Source of the DNA: Candidatus Omnitrophota bacterium
GTDB lineage: Bacteria > Omnitrophota > Gorgyraeia > 1-14-0-20-64-10 > JACQQZ01
Assembly (NCBI GenBank): GCA_016206755.1
Contig: JACQQZ010000121.1
Coordinates: 1-11,785 of the forward strand
DNA length: 11,785 nucleotides
Direction of reading: 5' to 3'
The notes beneath the pieces were generated by a model. It ran no database searches, had not been told where the DNA came from, and saw only the letters and a program-made list of their open reading frames with translations. The translations under genes were made by a program, and so were the position numbers. This document shows, piece after piece, positions 1 through 7,053 of the stretch; the stretch's first letter is position 1; each line of letters starts with the position of its first letter.

Positions 1-1269
1 ATGGATCAGCAGCCGGAGTCGATCCGTACCGCCGAAAAATCCCAGGTGAAGACGGAGAATCTGGAGTCTTCGTCGGAGGATGCCTCCGTCATCCGCCTGG
101 TCAATCAGATTTTGCAGGAGGCGGTTCGCCAGGGGGCGACCGACATCCACATCGAGCCGTTTCGAGAGGACATGAGCTTGCGCTACCGCGTCGACGGGCG
201 GCTTTACGACACGCCCGCCTCGCCGGACTTGAAATATTTCTACCAGGCGATCATTTCACGCATCAAGATCATGGCCGGCTTGGACATCATCGAGCGCCGC
301 CTTCCGCAGGACGGCCGGGCCAGAATCAGCGTGGGGGATCAGGAGCTGGATTTGCGCGTTTCCGTTTTGCCGACCCTGTACGGAGAAAACGTCGTCATCC
401 GCATGTTGCCCAGCTCCATGATTTTGGGCATGGACCGCATCGGGCTGTCCCCCGCCCATTTAAAAATAATCGAGCAGCTCATTCAGATGCCCCACGGCGT
501 TATTTTTGTGACGGGCCCCACCGGCAGCGGCAAGACGACGACGCTCTATGCCTGCCTCAACCAGCTCAACAGCCGCGACCGGAAGATCGTGACGATCGAA
601 GACCCCGTCGAATACGAGCTCAAAGGCATCACGCAAATCCAGGTCAATCCCCGCATCAATCTGACTTTTGCGCGGGCGCTTCGCAACATGCTCCGGCATG
701 ACCCCAATGTCATGATGGTCGGCGAGGTGCGCGACCGCGAAACCGCGGAGATCACCATTCAAGCGGCGTTGACCGGCCACCTTGTTTTTTCCACGCTGCA
801 CACCAACGATGCGGTGGGTGCCGTGGCCCGCTTGCAGGACATGGGCATTGAGTCGTATTTGGTGGCTTCGGCGGTCAAGGCCTTTGTGGCTCAGCGTTTG
901 GTCCGGCTCATCTGTCAGAATTGCAAAGAGCCGGTTCCGATGGAAGTGATGGTTTCCAGCACGCATTTGTCCGCGACGGAGCTTCAGGGACGCATGGGCT
1001 CTTCGGAAAAATTTTTCCGGGGCAAGGGATGCAACAGCTGCCGGCAGACCGGTTATCATGGGCGGACCGCCATTTATGAAATGCTTCTCTTGAATGCCCC
1101 CCTTCAGCAGAAAGTCATCCAAAAAGCTTCCGCGCAGGAAGTCCAATCGCTGGCATTTCCGAAGGGCCGGGGGATGCTCTTGGAAGATGGTTGGGATAAA
1201 ATCAGGCAGGGTTTGACCACCCTGGATGAAGTCCTGCGCGTCATCCAACTCGAGCCGCGTTCGGAATGA
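1..1269 (+). CDS. gspE: Type II secretion assembly ATPase GspE, probably 5'-partial
   Basis: Cytoplasmic hexameric ATPase that powers pseudopilus assembly in the T2SS. The 422 visible residues contain the N2E domain (about 26-140, with GATDIHIEPF at 45-54), Walker A GPTGSGKTT (172-180), the Asp box around IEDPVEYE (199-206), Walker B around MMVGEVRD (238-245), the His box GHLVFSTLHTND (259-270), and a zinc-binding tetracysteine motif C305xxC308...C344xxC347. Family members usually have about 500 residues, with an N-terminal N1E domain that docks on GspL. That domain is absent here, and the window opens exactly on this ATG. The ATG may therefore be an internal methionine in the N1E-N2E linker, with the true start upstream. 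The stop overlaps the gspF start as ATGA. A PilB-type pilus ATPase is the alternative, but the gspF-M neighbours favour GspE. Confidence 0.93.
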   Translation: MDQQPESIRTAEKSQVKTENLESSSEDASVIRLVNQILQEAVRQGATDIHIEPFREDMSLRYRVDGRLYDTPASPDLKYFYQAIISRIKIMAGLDIIERRLPQDGRARISVGDQELDLRVSVLPTLYGENVVIRMLPSSMILGMDRIGLSPAHLKIIEQLIQMPHGVIFVTGPTGSGKTTTLYACLNQLNSRDRKIVTIEDPVEYELKGITQIQVNPRINLTFARALRNMLRHDPNVMMVGEVRDRETAEITIQAALTGHLVFSTLHTNDAVGAVARLQDMGIESYLVASAVKAFVAQRLVRLICQNCKEPVPMEVMVSSTHLSATELQGRMGSSEKFFRGKGCNSCRQTGYHGRTAIYEMLLLNAPLQQKVIQKASAQEVQSLAFPKGRGMLLEDGWDKIRQGLTTLDEVLRVIQLEPRSE

Positions 1270-2495
1270 GCCCCCGGTACCTCTACCGCGCAAAACGGGG
1301 CCCCAAAGAAATCGTCGAGGGCATTCTCGAGGCCGAAAGCGAAGAGGTCGTTGTTCAGCGTCTCACCGAGCAGGGCGTTTCTCCGATTCGAGTCAGCCCG
1401 GCCCCCGCGTCCCGGGCTTCTTTTTTTGGAATAAGGGGAATGGGGAGAATGGGCATCGGTTTGGTGCGTCCCCAAGAAGTCACGATGTTCAGCCGGCAGA
1501 TGGCCAGCTTGATGCGTTCGCACGTTCCGGTGCTCAAGTCCCTTCAGCTTTTGCAGGAACGCAGCAGCCGCCGCCCGCTTCAGCGCGTTTTGGGAAAAAT
1601 CGCCGATGCCGTCAAAGACGGCCAAACTCTGTCGGAAGCCTTCGGAAGGTTCCCCAATCTTTTTTCTCCGGTCTATCGCAGTTTGATCCATGCCGGCGAA
1701 GTCAGCGGCCGCATGGAAGAGATGCTTGCGCGCATCATCGAGCATCGCGAGCGGCAGGAGACGTTGCGATCTAAAGTGGAGATGGCCATGGTCTACCCGA
1801 TCTTTCTCATGCTGGTCGGGGTCGGGACGGTCGCCGTGCTTTTGGTCGCCGTGATTCCGCGCTTAACCGCTTTATTCCAGGTATTGGAGCAAGCGCTGCC
1901 CTGGCCGACGCGCGCGGTCATCGGCACGAGCAATTTCCTCATGAAGACGTGGTGGCTGTTTGCCGTCTTACTCCTGATCGTATGGGTTTTCACCACCCGT
2001 GAAGGTCCTTGGAAGGAAACGGTGGTGGATCGCGTCCAAATGGCCGTGCTTTTTTGGCGCAATGTGACACAACGGGTGGAAGTCTCCCGTTTTTTCCGCA
2101 CGCTGGGCGTTCTTTTGGACAGCGGGATTCCGATTTTGCAGGCGGTCCATGCAGCGGTGCCCACCGTCGAAAATCACAGGATCCGGATTCAATTCGCTCC
2201 GATCGAAGGGGCTTTGTCGGCGGGGACGCCTCTGTCGAAATGTCTGGAGAAAGTCCCGGCCGTTTCTCCGCTGGCCCGCGGCATGGTGGCTGTGGGCGAA
2301 GAGGGAGGAGATTTGCCCAGACAGCTGCTTGAGATTTCCGAGATGCTTGAAATGGAAACGGAGCGGTCGCTGAAAGTGATGACCACATTGTTCGAACCCG
2401 TGCTCATCTTGATTTTAGGCACCGTGATCGGCATCATTGTAGCAGCCATGTTGTTGCCGGTATTTCAGATTGGCTCGGGCATGCATATGGAGTGA
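1266..2495 (+). CDS. gspF: Type II secretion inner-membrane platform protein GspF
   Basis: Polytopic inner-membrane protein of the T2SS assembly platform, expected to contact GspE and GspL. The 409 residues match the usual family length of about 400. Two T2SSF repeats are visible, at about 72-200 and 272-400, each with the conserved pattern of a helical cytoplasmic part followed by a membrane segment (for example FSRQMASLMRSHVPVLKSL at 75-93 and RFFRTLGVLLDSGIPILQA at 275-293). Hydrophobic segments lie at about 175-197, 228-242 and 376-400. The start ATG at 1266 overlaps the gspE TGA stop (ATGA), which supports translational coupling and fixes the start. Confidence 0.95.
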   Translation: MSPRYLYRAKRGPKEIVEGILEAESEEVVVQRLTEQGVSPIRVSPAPASRASFFGIRGMGRMGIGLVRPQEVTMFSRQMASLMRSHVPVLKSLQLLQERSSRRPLQRVLGKIADAVKDGQTLSEAFGRFPNLFSPVYRSLIHAGEVSGRMEEMLARIIEHRERQETLRSKVEMAMVYPIFLMLVGVGTVAVLLVAVIPRLTALFQVLEQALPWPTRAVIGTSNFLMKTWWLFAVLLLIVWVFTTREGPWKETVVDRVQMAVLFWRNVTQRVEVSRFFRTLGVLLDSGIPILQAVHAAVPTVENHRIRIQFAPIEGALSAGTPLSKCLEKVPAVSPLARGMVAVGEEGGDLPRQLLEISEMLEMETERSLKVMTTLFEPVLILILGTVIGIIVAAMLLPVFQIGSGMHME

Positions 2496-2503
2496 CAACC
2501 CCC

Positions 2504-2902
2504 ATGAGGAATCACGTGAGAAAACAGCGCGGGTTTACCTTGATTGAAATTATGCTGGTGGTCATCATCATCGGAATTTTGGCGGCAACGGTGCTGCCGA
2601 ACTTGACCGGCCGCGCCCAGCAGGCGCGCGTCAACCGCGCCAAGGCCGACATCACCAACATCGGGTTGGCCATCAAGCTCTACGAGCTGGACAACGGCAA
2701 TTACCCGGCTTCCCTGGGACAGCTCATGGAAAAATCCGCCGCAGAAGAGGGCGGAGGACCGTATTTGGAAAAGGAAGCCATTGATCCTTGGGCCCGCGCT
2801 TATCAGTACCGTTATCCCGGTCAGAAGAATACGGCTTCGTATGATCTTTTCTCGATGGGCAAGGACGGCGTCGAGAGCGCGGATGACGTTGGGAACTGGT
2901 AA
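2504..2902 (+). CDS. gspG: Major pseudopilin GspG
   Basis: Major subunit of the T2SS pseudopilus, made as a prepilin and cleaved by prepilin peptidase. The 132-residue precursor has a 10-residue leader ending in RKQRG, then FTLIE with the key Glu at mature position 5 and a hydrophobic helix (about 11-31). The soluble domain carries YELDNGNYPASLGQL (60-74) and the C-terminal FSMGKDGVESADDVGNW stretch (116-132), typical of the GspG calcium site. I chose ATG 2504 because GGAG at 2489-2492 lies 11 nt upstream. An in-frame GTG at 2492, overlapping the gspF stop, would add four residues but has no evident ribosome binding site. The gene directly precedes the 160-bp palindromic element. Confidence 0.94.
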   Translation: MRNHVRKQRGFTLIEIMLVVIIIGILAATVLPNLTGRAQQARVNRAKADITNIGLAIKLYELDNGNYPASLGQLMEKSAAEEGGGPYLEKEAIDPWARAYQYRYPGQKNTASYDLFSMGKDGVESADDVGNW

Positions 2903-2909
2903 ACCTCGA

Positions 2910-3069
2910 CACTGCCTTGACGCGAGTGTGAGGATGTCCAGGCCGCTTGCAGTCCCCAGCGAGTCCTGCTGCGCTATGCAGCGACCTTCGCTCGTTCCGC
3001 CTTTGGCGGAACACCATGCCCGCTTCAGGTCGCTGAATGCCTGTCCACCTCACACTCGCTTTGGCAGTG
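2910..3069. repeat. 160-bp imperfect palindromic element between gspG and gspI
   Basis: Outer arms: CACTGCC at 2910-2916 pairs with GGCAGTG at 3063-3069. GCGAGTGTGAGG at 2922-2933 pairs perfectly with CCTCACACTCGC at 3048-3059. CAGGC at 2939-2943 pairs with GCCTG at 3039-3043. Inner stems: CAGCGACC 2979-2986 with GGTCGCTG 3028-3035, and a perfect GTTCCGCC-TTT-GGCGGAAC hairpin at 2994-3012. The element starts 8 nt after the gspG stop and ends 12 nt before the RG codons of the gspI prepilin site. It has no stop codon in the gspI frame and supplies the only upstream ATGs (2934, 2976) that do not lie inside gspG. It contains no transposase gene. No T-tract follows, so it does not look like a terminator. 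It is probably a non-autonomous mobile or palindromic repeat. Confidence 0.8.
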
Positions 3070-3449
3070 CTCAGCATCCCCGTGGCTTTACATTGCTCGA
3101 AGTGCTGTTGGCGATGACGATTATCGTCATCGGGCTCACAGCGGTCATCGGCGTCAACGTCACCGCTTTGGAGGCGTTGCGCGCATCCGAAGACAAGGTG
3201 ACGGCGATGATGCTTCTTGAAGGGGAGCTTGTTCTTCTGCGCTCACAGAGCGCTTTGCAAGGAGGGTTGAATGCAGGCCGGTGGTCCGGTGAATTGGAAG
3301 GTTTTAAGGACGGCCAATGGACGGCTGAAGCCGTCGAGGAAACGGACTCCACCGCGTTGACGCTCCAGGGCCGGTGGTCCCGCTCGGGCCGGATCCGCTC
3401 CGTTTCTTTCATCACAAAGACGGCCGCTCCCCCACCCGAATCTCCATGA
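2934..3449 (+). CDS. gspI: Minor pseudopilin GspI with element-derived leader
   Basis: Minor pseudopilin of the T2SS tip complex. The prepilin motif RG|FTLLEVLLAMTIIVIGLTAV is clear (cleavage after Gly at 3084-3086; Glu at mature position 5). The GspI-like helix continues as ALRASEDKVTAMMLLEGEL. The mature part is 120 residues, normal for the family. The start is uncertain. No start codon exists in frame between the palindromic element and the motif, so the usable in-frame ATGs are 2934 (51-residue leader, 171 aa in total) or 2976 (37-residue leader), both inside the element. Sister genes gspG, gspJ and gspK have leaders of 10-11 residues. Neither ATG has a well-spaced ribosome binding site. 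The stop overlaps gspJ as ATGA. The gene may be translated from the element's ATG, poorly expressed, or inactive. Confidence 0.8.
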   Translation: MSRPLAVPSESCCAMQRPSLVPPLAEHHARFRSLNACPPHTRFGSAQHPRGFTLLEVLLAMTIIVIGLTAVIGVNVTALEALRASEDKVTAMMLLEGELVLLRSQSALQGGLNAGRWSGELEGFKDGQWTAEAVEETDSTALTLQGRWSRSGRIRSVSFITKTAAPPPESP

Positions 3450-4048
3450 CCGGGCGCCGGCCATTCTCGAAGTCCGGTTTGACGCTTGTGGAATTGGCGG
3501 TGGCGGCAGCCATTGCCGGTTTGATGATGGCCGCCGTGTACGTCTCCGTATCGGCTGCATTCTCCGCCTGGCGCCGGTTTCAAAAGGGCACGGCCATTGA
3601 CGCCGCCATTGCCTTGGACCGGCTGTCCACGCAGTTTGCCAACGCGCCGACCGTGGGCCTTATTCCATTTGAGGCGGGTGCCGGCCGCGTGGCATTCGCG
3701 GGACTTGTCAACAACGCCCCGGCCGGCCAAACAGCTCAGTGGACGCTGGGGAAAATCATTTACGAATACGATGCCGCTCAAAAAGCGCTGTGCGTGACCG
3801 AACAACCGTACACCGGGACGGCAGTCTCCGGGTCCCGTTGCCTTGTCTTCGACGTCGATCAAATCCAATTGGAATACGGCCGGCTTGATCCGGATCAAGG
3901 CGCCTTGGTTTGGAGCTCGGAATGGAATCCGCCTTCCGAAGACCCCCGCCAATACCCTTGGGCTTTGCGCATCCGCCTGACCCGCAAGGCGCCGCCGGGA
4001 TCGGAAGGAACCGTGTTGACAAAAATCGCGGCGCATCCTGCCTCATGA
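3446..4048 (+). CDS. gspJ: Minor pseudopilin GspJ
   Basis: Minor pseudopilin that forms the tip complex with GspI and GspK. The 200-residue precursor has an 11-residue leader ending in FSKSG, followed by LTLVE with Glu at mature position 5 and a hydrophobic helix (about 12-35). The later part is GspJ-like: a segment around VAFAGLVNN (82-90), YEYDAAQKALCV (106-117), and the C-terminal Tyr/Trp-rich strand region VDQIQLEYGRLD...WSSEWNPP...YPWALRIRLTRK (137-181). Two cysteines, C116 and C132, could form a disulfide. The ATG at 3446 overlaps the gspI stop (ATGA), and the stop overlaps gspK (ATGA), which fixes both ends. GspH is the alternative, but the length and the C-terminal strands fit J better. 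Confidence 0.88.
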   Translation: MTGRRPFSKSGLTLVELAVAAAIAGLMMAAVYVSVSAAFSAWRRFQKGTAIDAAIALDRLSTQFANAPTVGLIPFEAGAGRVAFAGLVNNAPAGQTAQWTLGKIIYEYDAAQKALCVTEQPYTGTAVSGSRCLVFDVDQIQLEYGRLDPDQGALVWSSEWNPPSEDPRQYPWALRIRLTRKAPPGSEGTVLTKIAAHPAS

Positions 4049-4932
4049 GCGCCGATCGCCGGGCCGGACGACAAGGCAGCGTCTTGATCGTCGCCCTCTG
4101 GTCAATGGCTTTTTTGGGGGCGCTGGCGCTCCAGATCGGCGCGCAGGCGACGATGCGCCTGCATGCCGCTCGGCACTTGGCGGATCGTTCTTCCGCTTAT
4201 CAGGATGCCTGGGGAGCTTTCGACGAAGCGCTTGGGCGCATTCAAGCTGCCTCGGGTCAACCGCCCGAACCTCTGTCCGGCCCGGGATACGAGATCACGG
4301 ACGACGCTTCGCGGATTTCTCTCAGCGGCGCTTCCTTGGAAACGCTGACGGCCGTCATCGAGCACCTGAGAACGCTTGAGGATGATTCGGCCGAGAGGGT
4401 CGCCGCGGCGATTGTGGATTGGCGGGATGAGGATGAGGAGGCGCAACCCAACGGCACGGAATCCGATGCCAAAAATGCGCCGTTTGAGTGCGTTGAAGAG
4501 CTGCTGCTGGTTCGCGGCGTTTCGTGGGATCTGTTTGAGAAACTCCGGGATCAAACGACGGTGATCGGCCATTCCGCCGTCAATTTGAACAGTTCTTCTC
4601 AAGAGGTGTTAGAATCGGTGGGAATGTCGTCATCGTTGGCGCAGAAAGTGGTCGCCTCGACCCGGGGAGCGGATGCCGCTTGGGGAACGGACGACGATCA
4701 GCCGTTTGCTTCCGTTGCGGATTTTCCGGCGGAGTTGAAGCAAAATATGGGGCTGAGCTCTGAAGAAGAATCGGAGGCCTCTGAATGGGCCTCCGCCGGT
4801 ATTTTTACCGTCGAGTGGTCTTCCAGTTTCCTGATCAGCGCCCGAAGCGCGGCTTCCGGCAGGGGCCGCGTCCGGGAAATCACGGGTGTTGTGAATTCCG
4901 AGGGTGACATCGTGGCTTGGAATGAACGTTAA
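4045..4932 (+). CDS. gspK: Minor pseudopilin GspK
   Basis: Largest minor pseudopilin, predicted to cap the pseudopilus. The 295-residue precursor has an 11-residue leader MSADRRAGRQG followed by SVLIVALWSMAFLGALAL. Mature position 5 is Val instead of Glu, as is usual for GspK. Family hallmarks are AAIVDWRDEDEEAQPNGTESD (121-141, the acidic metal-site region), FECVEELLLVRGVSWDLFEKL (147-167), and the helix-hairpin-helix-like NLNSSSQEVLESVGMSSSLAQKVV (180-203). A further segment at 210-225 (DAAWGTDDDQPFASVA) resembles the loop before the second such motif. The start is fixed by the ATGA overlap with gspJ. Its end overlaps the chosen gspL start by 11 nt. Confidence 0.92.
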   Translation: MSADRRAGRQGSVLIVALWSMAFLGALALQIGAQATMRLHAARHLADRSSAYQDAWGAFDEALGRIQAASGQPPEPLSGPGYEITDDASRISLSGASLETLTAVIEHLRTLEDDSAERVAAAIVDWRDEDEEAQPNGTESDAKNAPFECVEELLLVRGVSWDLFEKLRDQTTVIGHSAVNLNSSSQEVLESVGMSSSLAQKVVASTRGADAAWGTDDDQPFASVADFPAELKQNMGLSSEEESEASEWASAGIFTVEWSSSFLISARSAASGRGRVREITGVVNSEGDIVAWNER

Positions 4933-6502
4933 AGTTAAAGAGCTCTTCAAACGCCTCCGGAATTTTCGAAAGCGATCCGGTTCCGCGCAACGGCCGCCGC
5001 GGGTCCGCGGCGGAGGTCCCCGCCTGGTTTTGACTTGGAATGACGGTCAGGTCAAAGGGATTTTATTCGACACCGCGCAGGAACAGTGGTCGGTGCGTCA
5101 GATGAAAGTTGCCCCGATGCCGGCCGATGCGCCTTCGCTCCCTTCGGAATGGATCGGCTCTTTCGCACCCGCCGTGGGTCCGTTGGAATCCTGGATGGTT
5201 TTGCCGCGTCAGTTGGTCAGCGCCCAAGTGATCCAGCTTCCCTCGACGCAACCGGCTGAAATTTCAGAAATGCTCCGCTTGCAGCTCCGCAAACTCACCC
5301 CGTATGCCCCGCATGAAGTGATGACGGCGCACATCGTTTTGGAGACCACCCCCGAGGGATACGCGCTTGTTTTATTGCTGGCCGTCCGGTGGGAAGCGCT
5401 CTCCCAGATGGTCGGCGTGGTCGCCGGCAGCGGCGTTGAATTGACCCACGTGATCACCAGCACCGAGGCGATTTCCCGGTGGATTGCCCTGCAGACGCCG
5501 GACTTTTTTCAAGAGCATGAACGCGTGGCTGTCTTGGACATGGATGCTTCTTTGAGCGAATTCGTCGTGCTTTCGCGGCACGGCTGTGATTTTACGCGCG
5601 CGATCCCGATTGGATGGAATCGCATCACGGAAGAGGCGGAGCGATGGGGCGAGAAGCTGATTCATGAGATCCGGATCTCCCTCGACCTTTACCGGCACAG
5701 TGAAGTCGCCCAGGACAGGAATCCGGAACAGCTCTTGCTCTTGGGGTCGAGTCCGCTGACCGCCCCGCTGGGCGCTCGTTTGAGCATCCTGGACATGGAG
5801 GTCCGGATCATTGATCCGATCGCCGGCCTGCCGGCCGAGGCGGGCAGGCCTGAGGTGGGGAACAGCTCTTGGACAACGCTGCTGGGGGCCGGCTTGAGCA
5901 GGGAAGCGCCCAAAGCCGACTTCACGCCGCCGGAATTGCTGCTCAGGCAGTCCATTCGGGAGCGCGGCCGGGAGATTGCCCAGTTGGGGGTCTTGGTGAT
6001 CTCCATCATGAGCGTGGTGTCGTGCCTCTTCATTGAAAAAATCATCGTCGGCACGCGGCAGATGAACCGGCTCAATCAGGCCATCGCGGTTTTGTCCCCG
6101 GACGCCGTTGAATTGGAAAAAGCGCTCATGAGAATTCGATTGGCTCAGCAGCGCTCCAATCCGGAAGGGTCGGTTTTGAGGATTCTGGACCGCGTCTACC
6201 GCGCAGTCCCCGGCGATGTCACCCTGACCGCCATCCGGTTCGAATCCGCAAAAGAAGTCGAGGTGAAAGGATACTCGGGCAACACGTCGCGCATCTTTGA
6301 ATTCGTCGCCGCGCTGGAAAAGATACAATTCTTCCCGGCCGTTAAAACAAAATCCGTGGCCAAACGCCGTTTCGGGAAACAGGAGCTGACGGATTTTGAA
6401 GTCCTCTGTCAATTGAGCGCGCAAGTTTCTTCTTCGGCGCCCAAGACGGCGGAGGAGAAGCCGAAATCATGGATGGCGGGCAAGCCGGCGGGCTCTCCAT
6501 GA
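4922..6502 (+). CDS. gspL: Type II secretion protein GspL, PilM/PilN-like two-domain form
   Basis: Inner-membrane T2SS component that links the GspE ATPase to the periplasmic part. The 526 residues comprise a basic N-terminus (1-34), a cytoplasmic actin-like PilM/GspL domain (about 35-325, with VLTWNDGQVKGILFDT at 36-51, LPSTQPAEISEMLRLQLRKL at 106-125 and VAVLDMDASLSEFVVL at 202-217), a proline/glycine-rich linker, one membrane helix (about 353-371), a coiled-coil stretch (377-412), and a PilN-like domain (about 415-498, ILDRVYRAVPGDVTLTAIRFE). It is longer than classical GspL (about 400) and reads like PilM joined to PilN. I used ATG 4922. GTG 4904, preceded by GAGGG, would add six residues. 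The stop overlaps gspM (ATGA). Confidence 0.87.
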   Translation: MNVKVKELFKRLRNFRKRSGSAQRPPRVRGGGPRLVLTWNDGQVKGILFDTAQEQWSVRQMKVAPMPADAPSLPSEWIGSFAPAVGPLESWMVLPRQLVSAQVIQLPSTQPAEISEMLRLQLRKLTPYAPHEVMTAHIVLETTPEGYALVLLLAVRWEALSQMVGVVAGSGVELTHVITSTEAISRWIALQTPDFFQEHERVAVLDMDASLSEFVVLSRHGCDFTRAIPIGWNRITEEAERWGEKLIHEIRISLDLYRHSEVAQDRNPEQLLLLGSSPLTAPLGARLSILDMEVRIIDPIAGLPAEAGRPEVGNSSWTTLLGAGLSREAPKADFTPPELLLRQSIRERGREIAQLGVLVISIMSVVSCLFIEKIIVGTRQMNRLNQAIAVLSPDAVELEKALMRIRLAQQRSNPEGSVLRILDRVYRAVPGDVTLTAIRFESAKEVEVKGYSGNTSRIFEFVAALEKIQFFPAVKTKSVAKRRFGKQELTDFEVLCQLSAQVSSSAPKTAEEKPKSWMAGKPAGSP

Positions 6503-7038
6503 AATCTTTTTGGGTCCGGCTGAAACCGAGGGAAAAATATTTTGCCATCGCCACGGGGGCGGTGGCCGCCGCCTGCTTCTTTTACCGGCTGGCTTTTGTT
6601 CCTGCGCTGGAAAAAGTGGAAGATCTTGAGCGCGATCTCCTCATTCAAAGCAAGCAGCTTGTCGCCTATCAGCGGGCCATCGCGCAGCGCGAGCAAATTC
6701 AAAAGGCGTACAGCCGTTATCAGCACCTGATCCAGCCGTTGCAATCCGATGCCGAGGAAACATCCCGGCTGCTCGGCGAAATCGCCGCCCTCGCGCGCGA
6801 GTCCAGTCTCACCGTCGTCAATCTGAGGCCCCGGCCGGTGGAAACTTCCGGTTTGGTGAGATGGTATCAGGTGGAGCTGGAGACAGAGGCATTTCCGGAA
6901 GGGATCACCCGCTTTATTTACCAGATCGAGCGGTCTCAGAAGATGCTGCAGGTGGAGCGTTTGGAAATTAAGCGGGATGAGAAGGCGCAAAATCCGCTGC
7001 GGTGCGTGCTGAGAATTTCAAAAATCGCCATTCCGTGA
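6499..7038 (+). CDS. gspM: Type II secretion protein GspM, PilO-like
   Basis: Single-pass inner-membrane partner of GspL. The 179 residues show a short cytoplasmic N-terminus, a membrane helix (about 14-34, YFAIATGAVAAACFFYRLAF), a Glu/Gln-rich coiled coil (about 36-95), and a C-terminal ferredoxin-like region (about 98-178; SLTVVNLRPRPVE, then VRWYQVELETEAFPEGITRF) of the kind shared by GspM and PilO. The start ATG at 6499 overlaps the gspL TGA (ATGA). An in-frame ATG at 6469 would add ten residues and a 34-nt overlap, which is less likely. It is the last recognisable T2SS gene in the window, and acnA starts 15 nt downstream. Confidence 0.85.
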   Translation: MKSFWVRLKPREKYFAIATGAVAAACFFYRLAFVPALEKVEDLERDLLIQSKQLVAYQRAIAQREQIQKAYSRYQHLIQPLQSDAEETSRLLGEIAALARESSLTVVNLRPRPVETSGLVRWYQVELETEAFPEGITRFIYQIERSQKMLQVERLEIKRDEKAQNPLRCVLRISKIAIP

Positions 7039-7053
7039 TAGCATGAATTTCCG

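Noticed and set aside
2781..2933. Earlier start for gspI at ATG 2781
   Set aside because: It would overlap gspG by 122 nt and add a region that is merely an alternative frame of gspG.
2910..3069. Rho-independent terminator, riboswitch or integron attC site
   Set aside because: No T-tract follows the stems, no known riboswitch core was recognised, and the ends lack the GTTRRRY/RYYYAAC boxes of attC. Cotranslational layout also argues against a terminator mid-operon.
2724..3077. Minus-strand frame across the gspG end and the palindrome
   Set aside because: Half lies antisense to gspG and the rest is the opposite strand of a palindromic element; no ribosome binding site or domain is apparent.
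4772..4795. 8-bp hairpin CGGAGGCC/GGCCTCCG inside gspK
   Set aside because: A rough estimate suggests a few such 8-bp stems by chance in a GC-rich window of this size; no other support.
4994..5013. 9-bp GC palindrome with 2-nt centre near the gspL start
   Set aside because: It is made of CCG/CGG repeats encoding an Arg/Gly/Pro-rich N-terminus; it is most simply a composition effect.
5372..6424. Minus-strand open frame of 350 codons
   Set aside because: It is antisense to gspL, His/Arg/Gln-rich and of low complexity, with no family signature.
7043..7053. ATG 7043 as alternative acnA start
   Set aside because: It is out of frame with the conserved aconitase sequence.
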